NCBI GenBank assembly: GCA_903919205.1
Contig: CAIXHE010000125.1
Location: forward strand, 1-43,296
Origin: an uncultured Opitutaceae bacterium
Lineage (GTDB): Bacteria > Verrucomicrobiota > Verrucomicrobiia > Opitutales > Opitutaceae
DNA: 43,296 nucleotides
Direction: 5' to 3'
The notes under the pieces were generated by a model, which saw only the letters and a program-made list of their open reading frames with translations, did not search any database and was not told the origin of the DNA. Positions 18,903 to 27,412 of the stretch are shown in pieces (position 1 is the first letter of the stretch; every line of letters begins with the position of its first letter). The position numbers were made by a program, and so were the translations under genes.

Positions 18903-20609
18903 ATGAGCAGCTCAAAAGACTCCGCCCGGCCCCATTCCTCGATCGTCGTCGACGGTCCCGACCGCTCCCCGAACCGCTCCATGCTCCGGGCCGTCGGTTT
19001 CTCGGACGCGGACTTCGGCAAGCCGATCGTCGGGGTGGCCTCGACCTGGAGCATGGTGACCCCGTGCAACATGCACATCGACCGCCTGGCCCGCGACGCG
19101 GCCGCGGGCGCCGACGCCGCCGGCGGCAAGGCGATCATCTTTGGCACGATCACCGTCTCCGACGGCATCAGCATGGGCACCCCCGGGATGCGCTACTCGA
19201 TGGTCTCGCGCGAGGTGATCGCCGACTCGATCGAGACGGTCTCCGGCGCCGAGGGGTTCGACGCCGTGGTGGCGATCGGCGGGTGCGACAAGAACATGCC
19301 CGGCTGCCTGATGGCTCTGGCGCGCCTCGACCGCCCGTCGGTGTTCGTCTACGGCGGGACGATCCTGCCGGGCATCCATCCCGGCACGAAGAAGGAGTGC
19401 GACATCGTCTCGGTGTTCGAGGCGGTGGGGCAGCACGCGGCCGGCAAGCTGGACGATGCGGGGCTGCATGCCGTGGAGGAGTGCTCGATCCCGGGACCCG
19501 GCTCCTGCGGGGGCATGTACACGGCCAACACGATGGCGTCCGCCATCGAGGCCCTGGGCATGAGCCTGCCCAACAGCTCGACCCAGCTGGCGATCGGCAC
19601 CGAGAAGCAGGACGACTGCCGCCGCGCGGGCGCTGCGGCGCTCGCGCTACTCAAGGCGGGGATCAAGCCCTCGGACATCCTAACGAGGAAGAGCTTTGAG
19701 AACGCGATCACCGTCGTGATCGCCCTCGGCGGCTCGACGAACGCGGTGCTCCACCTGCTCGCGATCGCGCATGCGGCCCGGGTCAAGCTCTCGATCGACG
19801 ACTTCACGCGCATCGGCAAGCGGGTGCCGGTGCTCGCCGACCTGAAGCCCTCGGGCAAGTACGGCGTCGCGCACCTGGTGCGCATCGGCGGCCTGCCGCC
19901 GCTCATGAAGATGCTGCTCGACGCCGGCCTGATCCACGGGGACTGCCTGACGGTCACCGGCAAGACGGTGGCCGAGAACCTGAGGGGCGTCGGAGCGTAC
20001 CCCGCCGACCAGGACGTGATCCGCCCGCTCTCCAACCCGATCAAGCCCGACAGCCACCTGCGCATCCTCTACGGGAACCTGGCCGCGGGCGGCTCGGTGG
20101 CCAAGATCACCGGCAAGGAGGGCCTGCGCTTCTCGGGCAAGGCGATCGTGTTCGAGTCCGAGGAGTCCGCCCTGGCGGCGATCCTCAGCGGCCGCGTGCG
20201 CGCCGGCCATGTGATCGTGATCCGCAACGAGGGCCCCGTGGGCGGCCCCGGAATGCGGGAGATGCTCGCCCCGACCAGCGCGGTCATGGGCAAGGGCCTA
20301 GGCAGCTCCGTCGGCCTCATCACCGACGGCCGCTTCTCGGGCGGCAGCCACGGCTTCGTCGTCGGCCACATCACGCCCGAGGCCGCGGTGGGCGGGACGC
20401 TCGCCATCGTGAGGAACGGCGACGTGATCACGATCGACGCCGAGGCCAACACCATCAACCTCGAGGTCCCGGCGAAGGAGATCCGCTCCCGCCTCAAGGC
20501 CTGGAAGCCCAAGAAACCGAAGGAAACCCGCGGAGCCCTTGCCAAGTACGCGCGACTCGTCACCAGCGCCTCGGAGGGAGCCGTCACCGACAAATACCTC
20601 CAACCATGA
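18903..20609 (+). CDS. ilvD: Dihydroxy-acid dehydratase
   Basis: A 568-residue iron-sulfur enzyme making 2-keto acids for valine, isoleucine and pantothenate synthesis. Cluster cysteines are in [19 protein letters not shown] and [14 protein letters not shown], and the [11 protein letters not shown] segment and [13 protein letters not shown] are typical. Length is normal. ATG 18903 gives [28 protein letters not shown]. pgi begins in a four-base ATGA overlap with its stop, an unusual pairing of branched-chain amino acid and glycolysis genes. Confidence 0.96.
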   Translation: MSSSKDSARPHSSIVVDGPDRSPNRSMLRAVGFSDADFGKPIVGVASTWSMVTPCNMHIDRLARDAAAGADAAGGKAIIFGTITVSDGISMGTPGMRYSMVSREVIADSIETVSGAEGFDAVVAIGGCDKNMPGCLMALARLDRPSVFVYGGTILPGIHPGTKKECDIVSVFEAVGQHAAGKLDDAGLHAVEECSIPGPGSCGGMYTANTMASAIEALGMSLPNSSTQLAIGTEKQDDCRRAGAAALALLKAGIKPSDILTRKSFENAITVVIALGGSTNAVLHLLAIAHAARVKLSIDDFTRIGKRVPVLADLKPSGKYGVAHLVRIGGLPPLMKMLLDAGLIHGDCLTVTGKTVAENLRGVGAYPADQDVIRPLSNPIKPDSHLRILYGNLAAGGSVAKITGKEGLRFSGKAIVFESEESALAAILSGRVRAGHVIVIRNEGPVGGPGMREMLAPTSAVMGKGLGSSVGLITDGRFSGGSHGFVVGHITPEAAVGGTLAIVRNGDVITIDAEANTINLEVPAKEIRSRLKAWKPKKPKETRGALAKYARLVTSASEGAVTDKYLQP

Positions 20610-22168
20610 CCTGGGACCGATTCAAGCAGTACCGCTACGACGACCCCTCCCTGGGGCTCGCCCTAGACATCAGCCGCATCCCCTTCCCCGACGACTACCT
20701 GCCGTCGATGGAGGGCTCGATCCAGAAGGCCTTCGACGCGATGGCCGCCCTCGAGCGGGGCGCGATCGCCAACCCGAGCGAGAGGCGCATGGTCGGCCAC
20801 TACTGGCTCAGGGCCGCCTCGCTCGCCCCGACGCCCGAGATATCGAGCGAGATCACGGGGACGCTTCGCTCGATCAAGGACTTCGCGGCGCGGGTGCACT
20901 CCGGGGCCCTCGCCGGCCCGAAGGGGCCCTTCACCCGCCTCCTGGTCGTCGGCATCGGCGGCTCCGCCCTGGGACCCCAGTTCGTGGGGCACGCGCTCGG
21001 GCACCCCGGGCGCGACCGCATGCAGGTCCACTTCTTCGACAACACCGATCCGGACGGCATGGACTACGTGCTGGCCCAGATCGGTGGCGACCTCGTGCGC
21101 ACGCTGGTCGTCGTGATCTCCAAGTCCGGCGGCACGATCGAGACGCGCAACGGGCAGCTCGAGGCCGCTGCGGCCTTCAGGGCCGCGGGACTGGACTTCA
21201 CCAAGCACTTCGTGGCCGTCACGGGAGCGGGCTCGAAGCTCGACGTCCTCGCCGAGCGCGAGGGCTGGCTCACCCGCTTCCCGATGTGGGACTGGGTCGG
21301 CGGCCGCACCAGCGAGCTCTGCGCGGTCGGGCTCTTGCCCGCCGCCCTCCAGGGGATCGACATCGATGCCATGCTCGAGGGCGCTGCCGCGGCGGACGTG
21401 GCCACCCGCTCGCGAACGACCCGCGACAACCCGGCCGCCCTCCTCGCCCTCATGTGGTACTTCGCGACCGGCGGCCGCGGCGCCAAGGACATGGTCGTGC
21501 TGCCCTACAAGGACCGGCTGCTCCTCTTCTCCCGCTACCTCCAGCAGCTCGTCATGGAGTCGCTCGGCAAGGAGCTCGACCTTGACGGAAAGGTCGTGAA
21601 CCAGGGCATCTCGGTCTACGGCAACAAGGGCTCGACCGACCAGCACGCGTACGTGCAGCAGCTGCGAGAGGGCGTGAAGAACTTCTTCGTCACCTTCATC
21701 GACGTGCTGAAGGACCGCTCGGGCAAGCCGTACGAGGTCGAGCCCGGGATCACGAGCGGCGACTACCTTCACGGGTTCTACCTGGGGACCCGCGACGCCC
21801 TCTCCGAGAAGGACCGCGCCTCGATCACGCTGACCCTCTCCGAGGTGTCCCCCCGCTCGATCGGGATCGTGATCGCCCTCTACGAGCGCGTCGTGGGGCT
21901 CTACGCCTCCCTGGTCCACATCAACGCCTATGACCAGCCGGGCGTCGAGGCCGGCAAGAAGGCCGCCGGCGGGGTGATCGCTCTCCAGTCGAAGCTCTTG
22001 GCCGCCCTGAAGGCCTCGCCCGGCAAGGCGTTCACGGTGGAGGCCTTGGCCTCCCAGGTGGCCGGCGACCCCGAGCTCGCCTTCAAGATCCTTGAGCACC
22101 TGGCCGCCAACGGGGCCGTCAGGCGCGAGGTGCGCACCCCCTGGCACGCGTCCACCTACGGCCTCTAG
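20606..22168 (+). CDS. pgi: Glucose-6-phosphate isomerase
   Basis: A 520-residue cytosolic enzyme interconverting glucose 6-phosphate and fructose 6-phosphate. Motifs: [15 protein letters not shown], the phosphate-binding [26 protein letters not shown] with the catalytic His, and the C-terminal Lys in [12 protein letters not shown]. After about residue 460 there is a 55-residue extension ([20 protein letters not shown] ... [13 protein letters not shown]) that looks like a small winged helix; cyanobacterial and other Pgi proteins have similar tails. Translation is probably coupled to ilvD by the ATGA overlap. Confidence 0.95.
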   Translation: MTWDRFKQYRYDDPSLGLALDISRIPFPDDYLPSMEGSIQKAFDAMAALERGAIANPSERRMVGHYWLRAASLAPTPEISSEITGTLRSIKDFAARVHSGALAGPKGPFTRLLVVGIGGSALGPQFVGHALGHPGRDRMQVHFFDNTDPDGMDYVLAQIGGDLVRTLVVVISKSGGTIETRNGQLEAAAAFRAAGLDFTKHFVAVTGAGSKLDVLAEREGWLTRFPMWDWVGGRTSELCAVGLLPAALQGIDIDAMLEGAAAADVATRSRTTRDNPAALLALMWYFATGGRGAKDMVVLPYKDRLLLFSRYLQQLVMESLGKELDLDGKVVNQGISVYGNKGSTDQHAYVQQLREGVKNFFVTFIDVLKDRSGKPYEVEPGITSGDYLHGFYLGTRDALSEKDRASITLTLSEVSPRSIGIVIALYERVVGLYASLVHINAYDQPGVEAGKKAAGGVIALQSKLLAALKASPGKAFTVEALASQVAGDPELAFKILEHLAANGAVRREVRTPWHASTYGL

Positions 22169-22220
22169 AGCAGAGCCGACTTGCATCCGGCGGCGTTGGC
22201 AATACGGTACCCCCTATCCC

Positions 22221-22391
22221 ATGAATCCGTCCTTGAAGCGCGTGGCCGCCGTCCTCCTCATCGTCCTCGGTGGGGCTCTGGCCGGCTGCAGCATCGACAA
22301 CCCGACCGACTCGTCGATCCCCTGGAACCGCCCCGCGGACTGGGAGGGACAGATCCCCGGGATGAACGGCAGCGGCAGCCAGGTGCATTGA
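22221..22391 (+). CDS. Small lipoprotein, function unknown
   Basis: A 56-residue protein with a signal peptide and lipobox (GALAGC, Cys23). The 34-residue mature part is SIDNPTDSSIPWNRPADW followed by EGQIPGMNGSGSQVH, with no charged core domain. The phrase IPW-RPA-WEG-IPGM looks conserved-like to me from short lipoproteins of Verrucomicrobiota, but I cannot verify this. The rsmI TTG start overlaps its stop (TTGA). ATG 22221 follows a CCCTATCCC stretch with no Shine-Dalgarno. TTGCAT (22192-22197) is a possible -35. Confidence 0.65.
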   Translation: MNPSLKRVAAVLLIVLGGALAGCSIDNPTDSSIPWNRPADWEGQIPGMNGSGSQVH

Positions 22392-23110
22392 GCCCTGAGC
22401 CGGCCAATGCGTCGCTCACGGCCCAGCCGGGCCACCTGTACGTTGTCGCCACGCCGATCGGCAACCTGGCGGACCTGACCGAGCGGGCCAAGGCCATCCT
22501 CGCGTCGGCGGACCTCGTGGCCTGCGAGGACACCCGGACGACCGGCACCCTCCTCGGGCGCCTGGGGATCCGCCGGGAGCTCTTCGCCTACCACGAGCAC
22601 AACGAGACCGAGGCAGCCGAAGCCCTGGCCCAGCGGGTCGCCTCCGGGGCCTCCGTCGCCCTGGCCACCGACGCCGGAACGCCGGGCCTGAGCGACCCGG
22701 GATTCCGGGTGGTGCGCGCGTGCCGGCGCAGGGGCCTGCCGGTCGTCCCGGTGCCGGGCCCGGTCGCCTTCGCCGCGGTGCTCTCTGCGAGCGGCCTGCC
22801 GACGAACGGCTTCCTCTTCGCGGGGTTCCTTCCGCCGAAGACCTCCGCCCGCACGGCCTTCTACACCAAGTACCGCGACTTCGAGTACACCATGGCGCTC
22901 TACGAGAGCTGCCACCGGATCGACAAGGCCGTCGACGACCTCCTCGCCGTGCTCGGCCCGGATCGGGTGATCTGCGTCGCCAAGGAGGTGAGCAAGGTGC
23001 ACGAGACCTTCTGGGTCGGAGCGGTGGCCGACGTGCGCGAACGCCTCTCGCGGGCGAGCCTGAAGGGGGAGTTCACGGTGCTGATAGCCCCGGAGGGCTT
23101 CCGTCTCTAG
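22388..23110 (+). CDS. rsmI: 16S rRNA (cytidine-1402-2'-O)-methyltransferase
   Basis: A 240-residue tetrapyrrole-methylase-fold enzyme that methylates the 2'-hydroxyl of C1402 in the ribosomal decoding centre. Motifs: VVATPIGNLADLTERA, CEDTRTTGTLLGRLGI, ATDAGTPGLSDPGFR and VPVPGPVAFAAVLSASGLP. The C-terminal helical tail of E. coli RsmI (about 285 residues) is missing. No ATG or GTG lies before the conserved region; TTG 22388, overlapping the lipoprotein stop, is the best start and gives MSPEPANASLTAQPGHLYVV. The Ppx/GppA gene starts 3 bases after its stop. Confidence 0.93.
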   Translation: MSPEPANASLTAQPGHLYVVATPIGNLADLTERAKAILASADLVACEDTRTTGTLLGRLGIRRELFAYHEHNETEAAEALAQRVASGASVALATDAGTPGLSDPGFRVVRACRRRGLPVVPVPGPVAFAAVLSASGLPTNGFLFAGFLPPKTSARTAFYTKYRDFEYTMALYESCHRIDKAVDDLLAVLGPDRVICVAKEVSKVHETFWVGAVADVRERLSRASLKGEFTVLIAPEGFRL

Positions 23111-23113
23111 CCG

Positions 23114-24046
23114 ATGAGCATGAGAGTCGCCGTAGCCGACGTCGGCAGCAACACGATCAAGCTCCTGGTCGCGGAGCGGGCCCCCGACGGCACCCTGCGC
23201 GAGGTGGAGTCGCGCACCCTGGACGTCCGGATCAGCGCCGGGATCGGCTCGGGCACACCCGAGCTCTCGCCGGCATCGATGGACCGGGGCCTCGCCGCGA
23301 TCGAGGACTTGGCTGCCGACGCGCGAAGGCACGGGGCGGAGCGGATCCGCGCGGTGGCCACGAGCGCCGTGCGCGACGCGGCCAACGGGACCGCCTTCAG
23401 GGCCCGCGTTCGGGAGCGAACGGGCATCGAGCTCAACATCCTGTCAGGCCCGGAGGAGGCCCGGCTGATCGGCCTCGGGCTCACGACGGACCCGGCCCTC
23501 GCCCACCTGCGCGACTTCAACGTCTACGACCTCGGCGGCGGGAGCCTCGAGTGCATCTGTTTCAGGGACAGGCAGGTCGAGCAGGCGGTCAGCCTGCCCC
23601 TTGGCTGCGTCCGGCTGACCGAGAAGTTCGTGGCGGACCCGTCGGCGCCGTTCACCGGGGCCGAGGGCCTGGCCGAGGCCCGGCACGTCGAGGCGACGCT
23701 ACGGGCAAGCGGCTTCCCCACCCGGGTCGAGCCGATGGTGGCCGTGGTCGGCTGCGGGGGCACCGTGACCACGTCGAGGGCCATCCTGGGTGCGGAGTCG
23801 GGCCTCAAGATGGCCCAGGCGCCCTCCCGGGTCGAGGTGGCCTCCCTCCGGCGCATCTTTACCCAGGTGTCGGCTCTGGACCTCGCCCAACGCCGCCGGG
23901 TGCCGGGGCTGAACGCGGCGCGGGCGGACGTATTCCCCACGGCCCTGGCGACCTTGCTCACCCTCGCGGACCTCGGGGGCTTCGACGCCTTCCAGCACTC
24001 GCTTCGCAACCTGCGCTGGGGCCTGGCTGCAAGCCTGCTCGGCTAG
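23114..24046 (+). CDS. Ppx/GppA-family phosphatase
   Basis: A 310-residue ASKHA-fold enzyme. The N-terminal phosphate loop VADVGSNTIKLLVAE, the middle GPEEARLIGLGLT and the second loop VYDLGGGSLECICF are all present. Family members hydrolyse exopolyphosphate or pppGpp; the sequence alone does not say which. At 310 residues it is the short form lacking the HD-like C-terminal domains of E. coli Ppx and GppA (about 500). Start ATG 23114 (MSMRVAVADVGSN) has an alternative ATG two codons on. It probably shares a transcript with rsmI. Confidence 0.9.
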   Translation: MSMRVAVADVGSNTIKLLVAERAPDGTLREVESRTLDVRISAGIGSGTPELSPASMDRGLAAIEDLAADARRHGAERIRAVATSAVRDAANGTAFRARVRERTGIELNILSGPEEARLIGLGLTTDPALAHLRDFNVYDLGGGSLECICFRDRQVEQAVSLPLGCVRLTEKFVADPSAPFTGAEGLAEARHVEATLRASGFPTRVEPMVAVVGCGGTVTTSRAILGAESGLKMAQAPSRVEVASLRRIFTQVSALDLAQRRRVPGLNAARADVFPTALATLLTLADLGGFDAFQHSLRNLRWGLAASLLG

Positions 24047-24056
24047 CGCCGCGCGG

Positions 24057-24176
24057 TCACTGCCGGGTGTTGAACCAGGCAAAGACGTGCCCCACTAGGC
24101 GGTCGAACCATGCATTCAGTTCGTAGCGCGCACGGGGGACCATAGCCTGGTAGTGGTTGGAGCGAAAGAGGGCCAT
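24057..24176 (-). CDS. Possible 39-residue small protein, unrecognised
   Basis: Minus-strand ORF starting ATG 24176 and ending TGA 24057, beginning MALFRSNHYQAMVPRARY and ending VGHVFAWFNTRQ. It is rich in aromatic and basic residues (3 Trp or Trp-like anchor positions within AWFDRLVGHVFAWF), so an amphipathic or membrane-surface helix is plausible. AGAGGGGA directly precedes the ATG, a Shine-Dalgarno match though tightly spaced. Third codon positions are mostly G or C, like the neighbours. Upstream (24190-24300) is AT-rich, as expected for a promoter. It is convergent with the Ppx/GppA gene. Chance ORFs of this length are common at high GC, so confidence is limited. Confidence 0.4.
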   Translation of the reverse strand: MALFRSNHYQAMVPRARYELNAWFDRLVGHVFAWFNTRQ

Positions 24177-24440
24177 TCCCCTCTGTTACTCGCTCCGTGC
24201 CCAATCAAAAGATCGAACTGCTCCGTTTATGAATTTTACGCAAATTTGCATCAGGAAACGACCCCCGCCACAGCCCCTGCTAAACAGATTTTTTACCAGT
24301 CGAGGCGCCGTGCCGACGGGGGGCGGCCTCGTAAGCCGATGCGCTCGATCCTGTAAGCTGGGGCCGGGGCCCTCCCCGCGCCGATTCCCGTTGACCCCGG
24401 CGCCGGGAGACGGAGCTTCGGGGTCGAACCCCCCTTTGAC
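24177..24440. other. Divergent intergenic region, AT-rich core
   Basis: No gene seen. It holds a notably AT-rich core (about 24205-24300) with the perfect palindrome GCAAATTTGC at 24240-24249, probably the promoter zone for the small minus-strand ORF and the secreted-enzyme gene. The GC-rich part from 24360 carries the leader hairpins listed separately. Confidence 0.5.
24393..24432 (+). promoter_or_regulatory. Overlapping alternative hairpins in the leader of the secreted toroid protein
   Basis: GACCCCG (24393-24399) pairs perfectly with CGGGGTC (24419-24425); the latter's GGGG (24420-24423) can instead pair with CCCC (24429-24432) around TCGAA. The two structures exclude each other, and the second ends 8 bases before ATG 24441. 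The pairing is seen; a switch is inference. Confidence 0.3.
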
Positions 24441-26015
24441 ATGATGAACCCCCATCCCGCCTCACCGCGCGGCGTGCCTCGGGCTCGCGGCGCCTGGCTT
24501 CTTGCCTGCGCCGCCCTCGCCTTGTGCGGCGTCTCGCGCGCGGCCGACTCGATCGGCTACCACGAGGTCCGCACCGACGCGACGGGCCGGATCGCCCCGT
24601 GGTACGGAACGGGGCCGTCCCAGGCCTACGACCACGGCGTGCGCCTCGTCTGGAACTTCTGGATCACGATGAGGGCCTGCCCGAACGGCGTCCCCTACTA
24701 CCTCCAGCACCAGGTCTGGAAGGCCGACAAGGACGACCCTCGCGGGCTCGGAGGCGACCAGCTGAGCATGGCGCTCTCGTCCTGGAACCTGCTCTACGGC
24801 TACCTGGGCGACCCGGCGGTGCGCGACAACATGCGCCTGATCGCCGACTACTGGCTCGACCACGGAATGGCCCCCGAGGGGCTCCTGTGGGGCGGGCTGC
24901 CCTACCCCTACAACACCGACGTGCACTCCGGCACCTACGACGGCGACATGCGGGCCGGCCGAGGCGTGCTGCAGCCCGACAAGGCGGCGAGCTTCGGAGC
25001 GGAGCTCGTGATGCTCTACAAGGCCACCGGGGAGCGCCGCTACCTGGAGCGCGCGATCCGGATCGCCGACCGCCTGGTCGCGAACGTGAAGCCGGGCGAC
25101 GAGTCGCACTCGCCCTGGCCCTTCCGCGTCAACGCCGCGACCGGCGCCGTGCCCGAGGAGCGCAACGACCACGACCACCTGATCTACCGCGACACCTACA
25201 CGACCAACTGGACCGGCGCCCTGCGGCTTTTCGGGGACCTGGCCGCGCTCCGCGAGGGCCGCGTGAAGGCGTACCTGCGCACCTCCGAGCTCGTGTCGGC
25301 GTGGCTCAAGGCCTACCCGATGCGCAACAACCGCTGGGGCCCGTTCTTCGAGGACGTGAGCACCAAGGACTACTCGGACACCGAGATCAACGCGGACACG
25401 CTCGCCATGTACATCCTCGAGCACCCGTCGTGGGACCCGCAGTGGAAGGCCGACTCGCGGGCGATCCTCGACTGGACCTACCGGACCTTCGCGAACCCGG
25501 AGGCCAGCAAGTGGGGCGTCATGGTGATCAACGAGCAGACGGCCTTTCCGGTGCCGGGCAACAGCCACACGGCTCGCCACGCCTCGGTGGAACTGCTCTG
25601 GGACGCGCGAACCGGGGACCACGCGGCCGACGATGCGGCGATCCGGAGGCTCAACTGGTCCACCTACTGGGTGGATACCGATGGCAAGAACGCCTACCCC
25701 CGCGACGACAACTGGCTCACCGACGGCTACGGTGACTACGTGAGGCACTACCTGCGGGCCATGGCCTGGGACCCGGACCTGGCCCCGGCCAACGAGAACC
25801 ACCTGCTCTCGACCACCTCGGTGGTGCGGTCGATCCGCTACGGCGCCTCCGAGATCCGATGCGACCTGTTCGACGCCAGCTCCGAGGAAACCTTCAAGCT
25901 CGGGGCCTCGCGTCCGCTGAGGGTCGTCGGCGGGACCCTGCACTGGGACCCGAAGGGCCGCGTCCTGACGGTGGACGCCCGCGAGCACGCGGTCGTCATC
26001 GCTCTCGCACCCTAG
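24441..26015 (+). CDS. Secreted six-hairpin (alpha/alpha-toroid) protein, probably carbohydrate-active
   Basis: A 524-residue protein with a signal peptide (basic MMNPHPASPRGVPRARG, then a hydrophobic stretch ending VSRA|AD). The mature part has repeated helix pairs with aromatic and acidic patches: DQLSMALSSWNLLYGYLGD, ADYWLDHGMAPEGLLWGGLP, GELVMLYKATGERRYLERAI-type pairs and NWTGALRLFGDLAAL. This rhythm is typical of six-hairpin glycosidases, polysaccharide lyases and glucuronyl epimerases. A beta-rich C-terminal part follows from about 455. I cannot assign a family or substrate. ATG 24444 is a second possible start. The export signal and the acylation cluster next door suggest a role with surface or environmental glycans. 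Confidence 0.6.
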   Translation: MMNPHPASPRGVPRARGAWLLACAALALCGVSRAADSIGYHEVRTDATGRIAPWYGTGPSQAYDHGVRLVWNFWITMRACPNGVPYYLQHQVWKADKDDPRGLGGDQLSMALSSWNLLYGYLGDPAVRDNMRLIADYWLDHGMAPEGLLWGGLPYPYNTDVHSGTYDGDMRAGRGVLQPDKAASFGAELVMLYKATGERRYLERAIRIADRLVANVKPGDESHSPWPFRVNAATGAVPEERNDHDHLIYRDTYTTNWTGALRLFGDLAALREGRVKAYLRTSELVSAWLKAYPMRNNRWGPFFEDVSTKDYSDTEINADTLAMYILEHPSWDPQWKADSRAILDWTYRTFANPEASKWGVMVINEQTAFPVPGNSHTARHASVELLWDARTGDHAADDAAIRRLNWSTYWVDTDGKNAYPRDDNWLTDGYGDYVRHYLRAMAWDPDLAPANENHLLSTTSVVRSIRYGASEIRCDLFDASSEETFKLGASRPLRVVGGTLHWDPKGRVLTVDAREHAVVIALAP

Positions 26016-26024
26016 GGGCTCCGC

Positions 26025-26198
26025 TCAGAAAACCGCGTAGATGAAGGGCGTGCCCGGGATACTGATCCGGTAGAGGACGTAGTGGAGCACGAGGGCGACG
26101 CCCAGGCCCGCGGCGAGGGACAGCGCGGCGCAGGCCCACGGGGGCGGACTCGAACGGCCGGGCTGAGGGCCCTGCCCAAGGTGGGATTCGGGGGTCAT
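26025..26198 (-). CDS. Tiny membrane protein coupled to the SGNH gene
   Basis: A 57-residue protein: 22 polar, Pro-rich residues, one membrane helix (ACAALSLAAGLGVALVLHYV), then LYRISIPGTPFIYAVF. Its ATG overlaps the stop of the SGNH gene (ATGA, 26195-26198), so it is the last gene of the MBOAT cluster. Small one-helix proteins ending in similar hydrophobic tails often accompany MBOAT/SGNH pairs, but I cannot name a family. It could be an assembly subunit. Confidence 0.6.
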   Translation of the reverse strand: MTPESHLGQGPQPGRSSPPPWACAALSLAAGLGVALVLHYVLYRISIPGTPFIYAVF

Positions 26199-27412
26199 GG
26201 GAGGTAGGAAAGGGACTTCGCAAGGGACCCGACCTCGGCTCCGACCTGCTCCGCGAGCTTGCGCCCGCCGGTCTTGGAGAGATGGATGCGGTCCCCGAAA
26301 TCGTCCTCCGTGTAGTCGGCTCCGTAGATGAGCGCGGGGTAGCCGGCCGCGCGCCAGAGGGCGCGGGACTCCTCGAAGCCCCGGTGGTAGAGCGCGCGCT
26401 CCTCGGGCGTCAGGCGCTGGACGTAATAGGGGCTGCTGTGCCCGAGCAGCACGAGCGTGCGCGCTGCCAGGTCCGGGGGAAAGGCCTCGCGGTAGCTCCT
26501 CGCCAGCTCCCTGCGCTTCGCGTCGGGAAACCTCCACGCGCCGGTGCGGTCCCTGCGGTAGAACTGGCCCGAGAGATTGCGCACGATGGCCATCTCGGCC
26601 TCCAGCGAGGAGGCCGGGTACTTCGACGCCAGGAAGGCGGGATCGTAGGCGTCGGGCTCCTCGTCGAGGAAGCGCACGCGCGGCCTCAGCAGCTCGGGGA
26701 CGCTCGCTCCCAGCAACGAGGGCACGGTGCAGAGGCGCTCGAAGCACACGCGGTTCCAGAGGTCGTGGAAGTGAAGCACACGGTCGAGCCACGCGTCGGC
26801 CGCCGCCTCCAGGAAGCGGTGTCTCTGCTCCCGGTCGAGCTGGTACTCGGCGACGTGCCGGTTGCGTTCGGGAAGGTCCTCCAGCCAGCCCCTGAAGTAG
26901 GCCTGCCAGAAGAGGTAGCGGTAGGGCTCGTGCGCGATCGAGTCGACTCCGTTGAACGGCGCCTCGTCGACCACAAGAATCTGCCTCGGGAATTCCCGGC
27001 GCAGCACCTCGGCCACGACGGCGGCGCCGTCCGTCGGCGATCCCCCCCTAAACGCGAGGTTCACCACGCAGAAGCGCTCGCCCAGGAGCTCCTGCAGTCG
27101 GCGCGACCAGAGGTCGCCGACCGGCTGCCACACCCCCTCCAGGATCGAGTTTCCGCCGATCAGAACCAGAACCTGGTCCGGCCGGCAGCGGTGGCGCACG
27201 ATGGCAGCCAACTCGTTGACCGTCGGGTAGTAGCTCGTCTCGGGGGAGATCGCCGGGTAGACGCGCTGGAAGCCGGGGTGGTAGTCGGTGCGGCCCGACC
27301 TCCACCCGCACCAGGAAAGTACCGCGAGGCCCGCGAGGAGTCCCGCAAAGAACCACGCCGGGCGGATCCACGCCTGGAGGCTCGGAAGCGGCGATGGAGA
27401 GGGCGGGCTCAT
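26195..27412 (-). CDS. Membrane-anchored SGNH/GDSL-like protein of an acylation cluster (AlgX/AlgJ-like role)
   Basis: A 405-residue protein with an N-terminal membrane helix at about 16-37 (PAWFFAGLLAGLAVLSWCGW) and a periplasmic SGNH domain. Block I is LIGGNSILEGVW with the probable nucleophile Ser, the Gly block is VNLAFRGGSPTDG, and the final catalytic pair is DDFGDRIHLSKTGG (Asp, His). With an MBOAT gene directly upstream (four-base overlap), the likely job is final transfer or removal of acyl groups on an exported polysaccharide, as in alginate or cellulose acetylation systems. The start ATG 27412 is fixed by this overlap. Confidence 0.75.
   Translation of the reverse strand: MSPPSPSPLPSLQAWIRPAWFFAGLLAGLAVLSWCGWRSGRTDYHPGFQRVYPAISPETSYYPTVNELAAIVRHRCRPDQVLVLIGGNSILEGVWQPVGDLWSRRLQELLGERFCVVNLAFRGGSPTDGAAVVAEVLRREFPRQILVVDEAPFNGVDSIAHEPYRYLFWQAYFRGWLEDLPERNRHVAEYQLDREQRHRFLEAAADAWLDRVLHFHDLWNRVCFERLCTVPSLLGASVPELLRPRVRFLDEEPDAYDPAFLASKYPASSLEAEMAIVRNLSGQFYRRDRTGAWRFPDAKRRELARSYREAFPPDLAARTLVLLGHSSPYYVQRLTPEERALYHRGFEESRALWRAAGYPALIYGADYTEDDFGDRIHLSKTGGRKLAEQVGAEVGSLAKSLSYLP

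Noticed and set aside
24153-24444. Plus-strand short frames after the Ppx/GppA gene
   Set aside because: They lack start signals and cross the AT-rich promoter-like region; composition is not protein-like.
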